From Chondrilla cf. caribensis (taxonomy: Eukaryota > Porifera > Demospongiae > Chondrillida > Chondrillidae): a DNA stretch of 64,000 nt. Where the stretch lies: the NCBI GenBank assembly GCA_964020155.1, contig OZ026554.1, forward strand, positions 1,804,247 through 1,868,246. The letters are read 5' to 3'. This document shows positions 11,005 through 23,417 of this stretch, in pieces. A program made the translations under genes and the position numbers. Within the stretch, counting starts at the first letter, position 1, and every line of letters begins with the position of its first letter. The notes beneath the pieces were generated by a model, which did no database searches, was not told the DNA's origin, and saw nothing but the letters and a program-made list of their open reading frames with translations.

Positions 11005-11165
11005 ATTAACATGACGTCAAGTCTGTCACGTGCCCGCCCCTCTTAAAGAAGGTATATTATACATGCTGTGTGTGTAGTGTTTCTCGTGATATTGTATAGC
11101 CTATAGCCTATATTGTACTGTAAAAATATTACCGAATCATTCTAATAATATGAAAGGGAGTGGTA
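11005..11165. promoter_or_regulatory. Shared promoter region of head-to-head CAP-Gly genes
   Basis: The divergent genes' transcribed ends are separated by about 200 bp. It contains a perfect CRE palindrome TGACGTCA (11012-11019) and an E-box CACGTG (about 11027-11032), and a GC-rich CCCGCCCC. CRE and E-box sites bind bZIP and bHLH factors in animals; use here is inference. No TATA box is clearly placed. Confidence 0.5.
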
Positions 11166-14100
11166 ATGTCGCTTACCGATAGAATCGCTCAACACAAGTA
11201 CTTCATAGTGGTCAGAACCTGGGAGTTGCAGACCACCGGCACTATTCTCAACCCTGGAGATTTACTAGTGAAGACTGGTTCACGTTATTCGCTGGAGTCA
11301 CCAACAGCCACATTTTCGGCCGAGACAGATGATGTGGACCAATTTGTGGAGGAGCTTGACGAGGAAGAATTCCAGATTCTTGTTCCTGTGAGGCAGCCGC
11401 GCCAACGCATAGATATTCTGGAGAGGGATTCAAAGAAATATATTCAGAATACCGCCAGGAATCTTAGTCCTTGTGCACGTGCCCTTAGCAAAGCGCGATA
11501 GGTCGTGCTGTGGTGAGCTAGCCTACATTGGAGCGAAGCAGGGGTCGATGTCACCGCTAAGCGGACGATATTATGGCATCCGATTACAGGTGGGTCGGTA
11601 TTTATAAATGGACATACTCTTTTTCGCATCATTGGTATACCTCTTACGCCCCGTTACTTATGGTATCTATGTGACATTAATATAGACAATTAATTGTAGT
11701 ATGTATTGCACAGTTGTTTGCGTAATATGGCATATAGGTGTACTTATTTAGAATTTCACTTTGATTTGACTGAGTATATCAACGATGAAGTAAATAGCTA
11801 TGGAATGCTTTGATTACTTCTCAAAAGCCAGTGCAGTGGAGCCTCTATATTACAAATCTTAAGTGAAGAAATCTCTGTAGGGAGGACATCATTTGGTGTC
11901 CCAGTGTAGTGAAGAGGTTCAATTGCATATTATTGATCAATCTGACATAGCCAGATCTAGATCTTTGCTCCGCCATTGTATTTGGTCAGGCTTGAGACGT
12001 TTGAATTTGAAACTGAAGAAAGATGCATAATAGTAATCTGGGGAATACCAGACTGGTTATAGAGGTACATTATATTATCGTCTCTATAATGTTGTCAACT
12101 GTTGGACTATGTATGTGTTTGTTAATTCTTGCATTTATTGTAACTGTCTTTAGGAAAAAGGCATTGGCAATATGAATGGAACAGCTGACGGTTACCGCTA
12201 CTTTGAATGTGAAGAAAGATGTGGCTTGCTTATCGGGATTGATAAGATCCACAAGGTTGTAACTCCTAGCCCAACAAGAGACTTGCACACCTTCAACACT
12301 TACTTCTTACGAGATGAGGAGGTGTATGTACTTAGCAAGAGCCAGAAACGAGTGTTTGGAAAAGTTCGTTGGTGTTATGAGGTTCCACCATCGAAGGGTC
12401 ATGGCGAACTTATCCGCTGTGTTGGAATTGAAATAGTGAGTAACTCTTACATAAGAGACAGTCCATGCAAACAGCATCATTTTTGTGCATCAGATCTTGT
12501 TTTGGTATCACATGTAAACTTAGAAACAGCTATGGTGAATAGTATGGAAATTCGTTATCACCCTTGTACAGTGAATATTCATTTATCAGACCCCATTTAA
12601 TCTGCCAAACCGTTTTATCCTCCATATTATTATTATGAAATGAAGTCACTTGTATGGCTACGCTACATACGTAATCCGCCATCTCGCAATTCCGCCATCC
12701 GCCTTTGTGTACCAATTTGCACTCTTGTATGGACTTCAGTTACAGATAATCAGCCAATTATATAGGAGTTGTCTTAGTGTAGAGCAAAATAGCAACAAAG
12801 CGTTCTAAAATTGACTTGACAATGAAGCAGAAGAAGTAGATTTTCGTCCACAGAAAGAGGAATCTGATGACAACGTAAGAAAATACTTACAGACTGTTTC
12901 TCAAAGACGCGGAATGTACAAATTGTGCAACAAATGGTAGGAGACATCTCGAAGAAGATCAGTATAATCTGCCATATCATTAATTCCCCAAAATTTGCCT
13001 GAACCAATTGTGGTGGATTAACGAATATTTACTGTACTAGAAATTGAAGTATACATTGTATAAATATGACCTATTCCTGTGGACAGTCACATAATATTAT
13101 ATGTACCCATACATGTGTAGTATGAGTGGACATTGTTATAATTTCAATGGCAAGTATGGGCGTTTTCCTCAATATGTATGAGTTATGTATGGACGCAAAT
13201 ACGGACGTGGCTAGGATGTAGAGTGTTTACTTTTTTACCTCGTGTACTGTATGTGAGGGGACAATTATTAAGCAATTTATATGCATAATTAACATCATTA
13301 TTATGCACATGTATACAATGCCATGTGCAGAATTGTTTGCCATGCATCACGTTGATTGTCATGTATAGGTAATCAGAAGAGGACACTGTCACTAGCAGTG
13401 AAATCTCAGGGACAGGGATAGATTTAGCTGACATGGCCTATGTAACTTGCTATTTAAATTTGTAATTTTTAAGTTTTCATTAATCTACTTTCAAGCCTAG
13501 TGCAATAGCTGTCTATATAACTGAAACATTGCATTTTTGCAGAATGAAAAGGTTGACAAGAAAACCATTTCTTTCCTCATTCGAGGTCATGAAGACATTT
13601 TTGTCAAGCAGAATCAGCAGTCACGCAACACCACCCATCTTGTACTGGAGTATCAACATGTGCACAGAGTGTCAGGTTTGGATCAGAGTAAATCCGCTAG
13701 CTCTACACAGCAGCTTTCCAGCTGTAGCAGTTTGTACTCATCACAGGAAAGCATACCTACGTCGCCTCAGGGTCACTACGTTCCACAGTGGTCATCGTCA
13801 CAAAGGAGATCAGCGAATGGAGGAATTCGCCGAGATATCAAGCGAACATACTCGGAAGCTGCAGTACCCGGTCCGCCACATGACACCTCTTTGCGGCCTC
13901 GGTATTATTCTGAATGTCAATCCACAGAAACAGAGGAGTGGCCATCGATTATGTCACCAAAGGATGGCAGAAAGAGGAATTCTCCTTATCGATTGGAAAG
14001 TACATCAGGAGAATCTTGCCCACAGTCTCCCAGACAAAGTGTGGAAGAACTTGATCGTAAACTTCGTGAGGATGAAAAGGCATTCTTAGCATTGTATAAC

Positions 14101-15099
14101 GAGTCCCCTATTAGTTGGAACAGCACACCAGAGAGGCGAGATGCATCGTTCAAGCTTGGTGACAAGGTGATGATCAAGAGTGGGAAACGAGGTCGAGGGT
14201 CTTCCAGTGTTCATGGGCAGATCAAGTGGCTGGACGAAAAGGACCGAATAGCAGGTATTTATTTGGTGAGTTACACATGTTGTGTGTGTTGCACACTGTA
14301 TCACTATTTTATCCCTACGTGTACAGTGCTACGGTAGCCACACACTGTACGTAGTGTATTCTGTACTCGGTACCTATTCACCCCAGTCTTGTGTAGCCTT
14401 ACCTCACTCTGGCTTCTTGAATTGTTAAATGGTTGCCTCATTTGAGCAGCCATTTGTTCTGTATTGGATTAGCAATTGTGTGAATGTTGGTCATCCGTCC
14501 ATTTCTCAACTTAGCGCTAAGTAACAGTTTTCTGTGATAGATGGGTACCTCAGACCAAGTTAGACAGTACATTACAGAGAGCTACATAGTTGCATTGCCA
14601 AGTTTTCCCTGCTCCCCGCTATACGGCTAAACTGAGATTGTTGGTAAACTTGATCATAGGCGGCGGAACAGGGGGGGCCAGGGGGGCCATGGCCCCCCCA
14701 CTCATCACAAAGGCGGGGCCAAGAAAGTCTATGTAGAGTATTGCATGCATGGACACAATTGCAATATTAATCATGAGTTCAGCACCATGGCCTTTAGGCC
14801 CCCCCACTTGCCAAACCATTCCTCCGCCCATGTTGATACATTTGCTTTGGTGTACTGCTACTGTACCTTCTATTGTTTAGGATGAAAAACAAAATGGATG
14901 TGCCGGAGGTGAATATAATGGTGTAAAGCGTTTTGAGTGTCCTCAAGGATATGGGAAATTTGTGAAATTCAGTCGATTGCATTTTGAATCCCCACCCACT
15001 TCCAGTATGTTGAAAGTGTACACATGTTCATTCGTCATACATATTATGCGAGTGCATATACGTATCTGTGTGTATGTGTGTGTTAATGTGCATGTCCTT

Positions 15100-15162
<63 letters not shown>

Positions 15163-15173
15163 GTGCATGTGTG

Positions 15174-15231
<58 letters not shown>

Positions 15232-17010
15232 TTTCATCAATGAGCTTGTTTCTTTATCATTGCAGCATATTCTCCTGTTAAGATTGACAGTGTGGACTCA
15301 AAGCCCAGCCATTTTGATTTTGATTCACAGGAGAACCTACCACTGGATTTACCAATGCCTATCCAGGAGAAGATCGGAAAAGACAGCACCGTGGCTGATG
15401 TCAGGCAAGACTTGGACCAGTTGAGGACAGCAGTTGATACCTTGGAGAAAACAAACTCAGCTGCTCATGATGAATTTTCGCAGAAATTAGACCACCTGAC
15501 CTTCGAGGTATATGATGACAGAAATGTTGAAAATGTGGCAAGGTGTAAGGAGGATATTCATCAGCTCAAATCAGACTATCACAATTTTAAGAGCTATTTG
15601 GATAGTCTCGAGAGGAGGCAAGCCCGATTCGATGAAGACCTTCGTTGTTACATGAAGGAAGGAAAATCTTTAAATGCATCTGCAGAGAGTAAAATGCAGA
15701 ATGTTCAAAGTTCAAATGCCACTCTTGAGCGACGGGTGACGTCTATTCAAAATAAATTTGAAAAAAGTGTGGAGAGTTTAAGGAGCAAAGTTTCAAAAGT
15801 TGAAGAAGAAAGAGAAGCAGCTCGAAGACAAGACTTTGAGGCGATTCAAACTAGAATGAGGCACCAAGAAGACCAAACACATTTAGAAGTGGAAGCTATC
15901 CACAAAATCTGTCGAGATGCCGAACATGCTGTTCACGAGGAGGAAAGGGATCGCAAAGAGGCCGATGAGCGGCTTGTAGATTCAATCACTCAATTCAATG
16001 ATTTCCTCCAAGGAAAGCTACAAGAGCAGCAGGATAAACTAGATGAGCTTCAATCGAACATGCTGGAATTGAAGGAAATGGCTGTAGCGAGGGAAAAAGA
16101 CTACAAGCAACAAATTAGCAGTCTGGTTCAAACAAACCAAGCATTACAGACGAAAAATGACGCACTAGAAATGAAGCTGAAGGACAATACTGAGAAACTG
16201 AAACAGTTGGACCTTTCTGTGAGAGATCTGCAGCCACCTTGGATCATCGACCCCTCTGAGCTTGCAGTAAGTGATGAAAAACTGGGTGCTGGGGGCTGGG
16301 CCGATGTATGGATTGGTACCTACCTTAGTCACAAGGTGGCTGTTAAAATTCTGCATGACAGAATTTTATCCCCCCACAATCGGGAAATTTTTTCAAGAGA
16401 AATGCGTATTGCCTCCCTGGTCCGCCATCCAAATCTTCTGAATTTCATTGGAGCAGTTACAGTGAATGAACTTAAAATAGTCACCGAGTTGATGGAAACT
16501 AGCTTAAGAAAAGTGATGGAAAATGACCGCCTCACACCCAAAGACATCTCTCCTATCGCTAAAGATGTTGCCTGTGCTCTCAACTACCTTCACACTCGTC
16601 CTGATCCCATTATCCATCGTGACGTCAGTAGTGCTAACGTTCTCCTCAACAGCAAACAAGGTGGGTGGGAAGCTAAACTGGGAGACTTTGGATCAGCCAA
16701 CTTCTTATCGAAATCGAACACAAATGCTCCCGGAGCACCTGTGTATGCTGCTCCCGAATCTACAAATAAGTCCATTGGGACCCAATCACCAAAAATGGAC
16801 ACCTACAGTTTTGGTATATTGCTGTATGAAATGTGTGCCGGAAAGTTCATAGAACACAAAGACATTCCCGCCATCCAGAATGACGTTCAAAAGTCTCAGT
16901 GCCCCTATAAGACGTTCATTGCAGGAATAGCAGTTCGATGTGTGCAGGAGAAGCCTGATGAACGACCGAAAATGTCTGAATTACTCGCCCAATTTCCTGA
17001 GAGCATGTAA
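11166..17010 (+). CDS. CYLD-like three-CAP-Gly, coiled-coil, TKL-type kinase fusion protein
   Basis: Five exons are predicted at 11166-11589, 12154-12435, 13543-14265, 14881-15004 and 15266-17010, giving about 1,098 residues. Introns after exons 1-3 are phase 0 and the last is phase 1. Domains: CYLD-type leader; CAP-Gly 1 across exons 1-2 (AYIGAKQG, YYGIRLQ, then NGTADGYRYFECEE); CAP-Gly 2 across exons 2-3 (GKVRWCYEV, CVGIEI); a Ser-rich linker; CAP-Gly 3 across exons 3-4 (HGQIKWLDEKD, IAGIYL, then GVKRFECPQGYGKF); a coiled coil of about 270 residues; and a kinase from about residue 850 (GAGGWADV loop, VAVK lysine, HRDVSSANVLL, GDFGSANF, AAPE). The third glycine of the P-loop is Ala. Exon 1 needs a one-base correction near 11430-11445 to keep frame. 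It is divergently paired with the 8423-10512 gene and is related to 20725-26154. Confidence 0.85.
14650..14835. mobile_element. GC-rich MITE-like element in intron 3
   Basis: An island of G runs followed by C runs in AT-rich intron sequence, with GGCGGCGGAACAGG at one end and CCATTCCTCCGCCC at the other as rough inverted repeats. A second palindromic centre is GGGGGGCCATGGCCCCCC. It is a small palindrome-bearing insertion of unknown family. Confidence 0.55.
15104..15229. repeat. (GT)n microsatellite
   Basis: Two GT runs separated by GCGCGGTGCATGTGTGCAT, in the last intron of the plus-strand kinase gene, ending about 35 bases before the acceptor. Confidence 0.95.
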
Positions 17011-18160
17011 TTGACTATATAGTTGCTATTTTGTTGATGTTAATATTTCTATATTATATTCTTTGACCTCTGTACTTTGTAGCTATAATTTTGATAAAGT
17101 ATTATTAGAGTATTCTTGGTATTGCTTATATTATTATAATGCTCTTTATGGAGAAATTTTAATTAATTTTTATTAAAACTAAAGGTGCAGCTAGTCTGAT
17201 ATGCAGTGCATATATATGAAATCAGGGATGGAGGATGAGTATATACATATATATAGTGTACTATATATATAGCTACGTGTACATAATACATCTGTAACGT
17301 ACATATAACATTATTATGTACAATGTGTATAATTCTAGATCTACTATTATCGTACATATTATTTGAATCAAGTATTATATTATATACATACATATGGCTG
17401 TTACTCAACTATAATACAGTAGCTATAGTGTGTACCAACCCAGGTACTTACAAAGCTGGTTTTTCTATGCATAGTACGTACACACCTATAGGAGAAAATC
17501 TTGCTTGTGTTTCTTGTGATTATTGTAGGACTGGCCATGGAATGCAGTAGTAGAGAGAGTGGTCTGTGCATGCTATGTAGCTAGTACTTGGGAACATAGA
17601 TTAACCAGTGAATTCCGAACGGAGTGCTCGAGACTGGAATATTAGTACTAGTGATTGAGTGGATACTTCTCGCCCACGCAAAAGGTCGTTAAAAATGGCT
17701 GACGGTGGGAGCTACTTATCAAAGATTATCGATCCGGAGATCTAATTTGATTCAATCACCATCTACTCAATAAAGGTAATTGCTTAATTTTATCTTCGAA
17801 ATTGCTTATGTTTTGTTTGTTGCTCTATTCCGAGGGCCTACTAGCGGTATTTGCCGACCACATGCGTATACTATCTGCTGGAACCGGTCGATCCCTGGTT
17901 CTGAATGGATGTTGAAGGGTAATTCCTGCCTGTATTGCTCCTTCAACCATAGATACTGTAATGCTTTAACTATGGACAGTATGAGATAATGCAAATCTGC
18001 TCAGTGTAAGTTATACCTTTTACAAGGTTTATAGTAAGAGTGTGATGTCCCATGATCTTACAGACGACGCACTTGTAATTTTCTGTGGAGACACTCTGAG
18101 CTGGATCACCTACCAGTAGTGTTGGCCTAAATTTAAAATATATCCATGAATACACATTCA
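17011..18160. other. Intergenic, AT-rich, nothing firm
   Basis: Lies downstream of the plus-strand kinase gene. An ATTAAA at about 17171 could serve its polyadenylation. A short ATGGCTGACGGTGGG reading frame near 17694 ends after 16 codons and is not supported further. Confidence 0.35.
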
Positions 18161-18164
18161 GAAA

Positions 18165-19550
18165 ATGTTTATGCGGTTAGCTATTGACTTGGCTGTGTTG
18201 GTTTGCCTGTCACAAGTAACGAGAGCTCTATTCCCTCCAGTCCCCCACCCTGACGTGCACATGCATCCCATGGCCAGCCAACTGTCAAGTGGCATATTAG
18301 TGTGGACATCAACCTAGTTGTAAATATCTCCTCTGGAGTCTGTATTCAGTGGATCTTACATGACTGCTATTTACACATTATTCTTACATACATGTATGAT
18401 ATGTATGTGCCGCACACCATCAGTGAATGTCTGATGTACTTTTCTGTTTTGTGTTCTGTAGTCTGCCCTTTTTACAATGTATCCTTGTCCAGTCCACCAC
18501 TAACAACTATGTGGTCCACGACACCATCCTGTCACATTGCTCAACAGACATGTCCCACTGGTTATGTTGGTAAGAGTGTGTACTTCTGTGACTACAAGGT
18601 TCGTTGAAGGTAATGTATATGTACACACGTGTGACCACACACATGGCTATGTTGGTACATTTGTGTATGTGACTGTACAGGATGCAGGTAGATATGTACA
18701 TTTGGCTTGCACATACATACAGGATTCTGTCCAAGACGGTCACCAATGGTTGGCTCAACCTGTGTCAGTGCAGTCAGACTAGTACTAGTCCTCACCCAGT
18801 GCAGGTCTATATTGTCACTGTCTCAGGATATCAACTAAGCAGTGAAATAAATTGGCCATAGGTCTAAGACTGAGTACTTTCCCATTTCTCCCTTTGAAAT
18901 TCCTTGTACCTGCTCAAAACAGTCCAGAGAGAAACTATATAGCAGTATGTCAGAGGGTAGTCTTTTCTACTCCAAATTTTGAGGAAAAGTAAAAATGGCT
19001 TTGTGAATCTAGTTGTAGTGAGTCAGAAACATGTTTTTCAGGTGCGTTACTTTGTGTTTGTAGTTTTTAAATCCATAGTCTGTTGTTTAGAGGAGTACAG
19101 TATACTGTTGTTTGTATCTAGCTCTCGTGTATTCCAAAAGTATTGGATTTTATCATGTTGTTATTTGCATCTGTACTTCGTGTAGTTTTATGGACACTAT
19201 TGTGATAATGACGCCGATAGTAACCTCAGCTCTAACAAAGAATGTTCAGGTACTGTATGATGTAGTGTGTGAATCCGAATGATGCAGGTGGAGATTGTAC
19301 AGTGCAGGTGAATGTGAGTGTGTTGCCGTTCGCCCCCCTCACAATACCTTGTACAACACCCTGTACCACCATAGGTGCACGCATCCAGACATACATACAT
19401 AGGTACATAGTCTTTACTTGTGAAAGTCTATGATCTAACAATATTTGTGATGTCATTCCTTTCTACTCATCTACTTTCAGATTGAGCAATTATCAGAGAG
19501 TGTTCTATGGCTGTTATGTATACCAGATAATAATACAGGTCATATAGTAT
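18165..19550 (+). pseudogene. Putative secreted Cys-rich protein gene, unit-1 copy (damaged)
   Basis: The first exon encodes a signal-peptide-like MFMRLAIDLAVLVCLSQVTRA. Better copies at 33958 and 54600 continue into a Cys-rich stretch, but here an extra C in the CCCCCACCC run and an in-frame TAG break it. A second exon (about 18462-18568) has a TTCTGTAG acceptor and a GTAAGAG donor. A last conserved exon (about 19482-19541) reads LSNYQRVFYGCYVYQIII after a CTACTTTCAG acceptor. Middle exons are unresolved. I do not recognise the family. The gene lies convergent to the CAP-Gly/kinase copy in every unit of the array. Confidence 0.4.
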
Positions 19551-19613
19551 ATTGCTGATGTACTTGATTATCTTTTCAAGTAGACAGTACGATTATTGCA
19601 ATTACATATTATT

Positions 19614-19840
19614 ATAATACCGTATAGCGGGAAAGTTTCACGGACTAAAAGTTTCGCGAATTTCGCGAAGAAACTGGCATTCACGAAAGTTTTATTCGTG
19701 AACACTCAATGACGTAATCGTCTGACAATCAATTAACGCGACGGGCGTTAAAAACGTGAAACTTTTTTTCGCGAAATCTGCGAAATTGAGCGATTCGCGA
19801 AAGTTTTGTCCCGCGAAACTTTCCTGCTATACGGTATTAT
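19614..19840. mobile_element. MITE with CCGTATAGC ends
   Basis: Inverted ends ATACCGTATAGCGGGAAAG and CTTTCCTGCTATACGGTAT enclose about 170 bp rich in TTTCGCGAA and CGCGAAA. There is no coding capacity. It lies between the Cys-rich and kinase genes of unit 1 and is missing from the same place in other units, so it inserted after the units split. Confidence 0.8.
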
Positions 19841-20056
19841 TATATCATAATATTATGTATTATACAATAAGATCATGATCATGCAGTACATCAGACTGAT
19901 TCATGCATAACATGCAGTATATACTATTATGTAATTATATTATTATTATTTAATTATTACTATTATTATTATAACCTTATAATCTGCAACCTGCATATAA
20001 TATACATATATTATATAAACTATAAACAAAACTTGATATAATATCAATTAAAACCT

Positions 20057-20268
20057 TATAGCATCCGTTACCATAGAAACAGTACTATTATACAGCAATT
20101 TTATAATGGATAAAGCGCTAGCAACAGTATAAAGCGTTAGCAACAGATGCTATAATTGTTAAGACATGGACACTCGGGCATTATGACATAAAATACACTA
20201 GCCCTCAGGTGCGAAGCGCGTGTATTTTAAATGTCGTAATGCCCTCGTGCCCATGTCTTAGTCACTAA
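20057..20268 (+). mobile_element. Double-hairpin element, copy 1
   Basis: Two inverted repeats lie in series. The first is TATAGCATCCGTTACC with GCAACAGATGCTATA. The second is TAAGACATGGACACTCGGGC with the reverse complement of its far end (GCCCTCGTGCCCATGTCTTA). Related copies lie at 27844-28069 (reverse) and 37258-37464. Confidence 0.8.
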
Positions 20269-20293
20269 ATAATCTGCAACCTGCAGCTGCATA

Positions 20294-20296
20294 TAA

Positions 20297-20347
<51 letters not shown>
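20294..20347. repeat. (AT)n microsatellite
   Basis: Alternating AT run downstream of the unit-1 kinase gene. Confidence 0.9.
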
Positions 20348-20353
<6 letters not shown>

Positions 20354-20724
20354 TAATATAAACTGTATACAAAACTTAATGCAATAATATTATTATACAA
20401 TTGCAAGAATGTACTGTATTATACTAAAATATTATTATATATACCACTATTATAATATACAAGTAACAATCATTCAATATTGCATTGCATAATTATAATA
20501 TGCAAACCATAATACGTACAAATTATGTGTATAATAATAATATTATACAGTGATATACAAGTTAATACTATATCTAAAACAGTTCTATATATTATCTGCT
20601 GAAAGCAACAATTAATACAAAAACATGTTTGCTAACACTTGTACACATAATTGCTAAAATAAGGTACATCATATACACAAAATTAATTATAAAACATAAA
20701 CTTTTCAATGTATACATTTTTTAG

Positions 20725-23351
20725 TTATAATTGTCCGACAACAGTTGCCATATAAGGGCGCTGGTCTGGGTCCTGTTTCATGCACTGGATGGCTAGTTCC
20801 CCGATGGACCGCTTGGGTTGGGACCACTTGGACACTTCACCGACAGCACTGCGGATGACTTGAGGGTCGGGAAGTCTGCAAACGCACATCTCAAGGAGGA
20901 GAACACCATAGCTGTAGGTGTCCATCTTGGGGCCTTGGGGACCAACGGATGAATCACGTGCTTCAGGTGCAGCGTAGATGAAAGCTCCTGGGACTTGTGT
21001 GTTGGTCTTAGTGAGGAAGTTGGCTGACCCAAAGTCTCCCAGTTTGGCCACCCACCCACCTTGTTTGCTGTTGAGGAGAACGTTAGCACTACTGACGTCA
21101 CGATGGATAATGGGATCAGGACGAGTGTGAAGGTAGTTGAGAGCACAGGCAACATCTTTAGCGATAGGAGAGATGTCTTTGGGTGTGAGGCGGCCATTTT
21201 CCATCAACTTTCGTAAGCTGGTTTCCATCACCTCAGTGACTATTTGCAGGTTGCCAATGGTGACTGCTCCCATGAACAGGAGTAAGTTAGGATGGCGAAC
21301 TAGAGAAGCGATGCGCATTTCTCTTTGGAAGGTCTCACGATTGTAGTCAGACACAATCACATGGTACATCTCTTTGACTGCCACCTTGGTACCATGGTAA
21401 TATCCGACCTTCACTTCCCCCCACCCTCCACCTCCGATGCGTTCTTCAGTCATACGTAGTTCAGAAGGAGTGATGGACCATGATGGCTGCATTGCTTGGA
21501 CGACTTTCTTCAACTCGAAGATGTTCTGAATTGCATCTCTCAATGTAGTGGCATTGTCGTCCACTGTACCGAGGAGCTGTTTGTGGTCCTCACTGAGCTG
21601 ACAATGGTCCTTGGTAAGCTGTTGGCTGTATATACTGAGTTGCTGATGTGCTGATGACAAATGCTGGTGTTCTTCAGTCAGCTTCTCATGACTGTGAAGT
21701 AGCTGACGGTAGTCTGATTGGAGCTGTTGAGTCTTAGCCTTCAAATCCTCTACATCTTGGTTCACTGACAAATTACCTACAATGTGATAATACAGCACAT
21801 TGTCTCACAAAGAAGAGTTAACAATCAAAAACATACGTATACTTATATCTGGATGTATTGGCTGTGATTTAAATATGGTGATTTGGCGGTCACGGACATA
21901 CCCGCCAAATTAATTTTCGTCAGTCAACATTTGCGTTTTAACGTTATCAACACTCATTCTGGCAAACCACCAATAATGCATTGGGCCAGATTTCAGGCAA
22001 ATCGCCAATTTTATGACCGCTAATATTTCCAGATATGCGGTAAATCAATGAACTTTTTAAGTTTTCTTACCATTTCTTCCTTTGGGTACACCAACATAGC
22101 GTGGATGGGGTTTAACCTTATCAGCAAGGACAAACATTCCATAGCCCTTTTCACAGTCAAAATGCTTCTTTCCATCCCAAATGCCATCTCCACAGTCAGG
22201 TAAACGTTCATCCTAATTTGAGGATCGATGGTGGACACTAAAATCTTGCAACAACAAATAGGCGATTAAGAATCACCACCCAACATATACGTTCATACAT
22301 ACGTACATACAGACCACAAGATACGTACAGTCCTCAGCTAATGTTTCTTTACTTAGAGTGTCATACGCAAAGGCAACAGTACAAGTAGACTCACAAGTTC
22401 AACACCAGCGACGACTTTGGGTGTTTTGGGAAGGTAGCCCAGCCACCTCACTGTCCCGCTGACAGTCTTGTCATTCAAATTCACCTCCACAATTGAGCCA
22501 ATATCATAAGGGTAGGTCGGTGGGTGCTCTTGCAAAGGATTCTTGCGTGACAGCTTTGGAGAGTTGCCCTCAGATTGCTGCTGACAAAAATCGGGTTGTT
22601 GTGCATATTGGGTAGGCTTGAGGTCATTATTGGACTTTCTTCTGGGCTCAGTCGTTGCATCAAAGAACTGCTCACCTCTGGGGTCATGATCTGGATCCTG
22701 TGTGGAACAGGCAGGAAGGTTACCTACTCCTCCATGTAACCTTTCTCTACGGTCCTTCTCTTCTTTTTCTTTCTGCAAAAGTTTGTACTCCTGCTCCTGA
22801 GTAGCCAGCTCTTCTGAAAGAAGTCCGAAAGCCTCAGCTAAATATTCTTTGTCCTCTTTTTCAAGTTGATGATGCTCATTTATTAGTTCACATTTCGACA
22901 CATTCTCACTTTCTACAACCTTTGTAGCCGTGGTTAGCATTGATTGACTCAACCCTTGCTCATTTGTGGGATACTCAGGAACGAGGTCATAACTCCTGAG
23001 TTGGGGATCCTGCCCATCAACAGGAGTTCCATGCTGGTCTTCTTCATCCTTGAGTACAAATGCCTCCGGGACTGCAATGTAGCTGTGATTTATGTAGTCT
23101 ACTTTCTTGAAGTAGTGTGTCATTCTAGTATGATTACCTTCAATCTGTAGGTAATGTATGTTTAGTTTCTGCAAAATAATCCACGAGTAACATTTAATTT
23201 ATGTATGTAATATTATAGTCTTGCTATTATCACGTGCATACAAGTGATGTATTTGTAGTCTGTGGGTGAATCATTCGGATTATGCATGGCATTTTTTGGC
23301 AATGGCATTGGCAATTTTATATTGATTCAGAATGAATACAACCCATGATTC

Positions 23352-23417
<66 letters not shown>

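Noticed and set aside
20793..21197. Alternative 134-residue frame overlapping the kinase exon
   Set aside because: Shadow frame of the conserved kinase coding sequence; the same artefact recurs in all copies.
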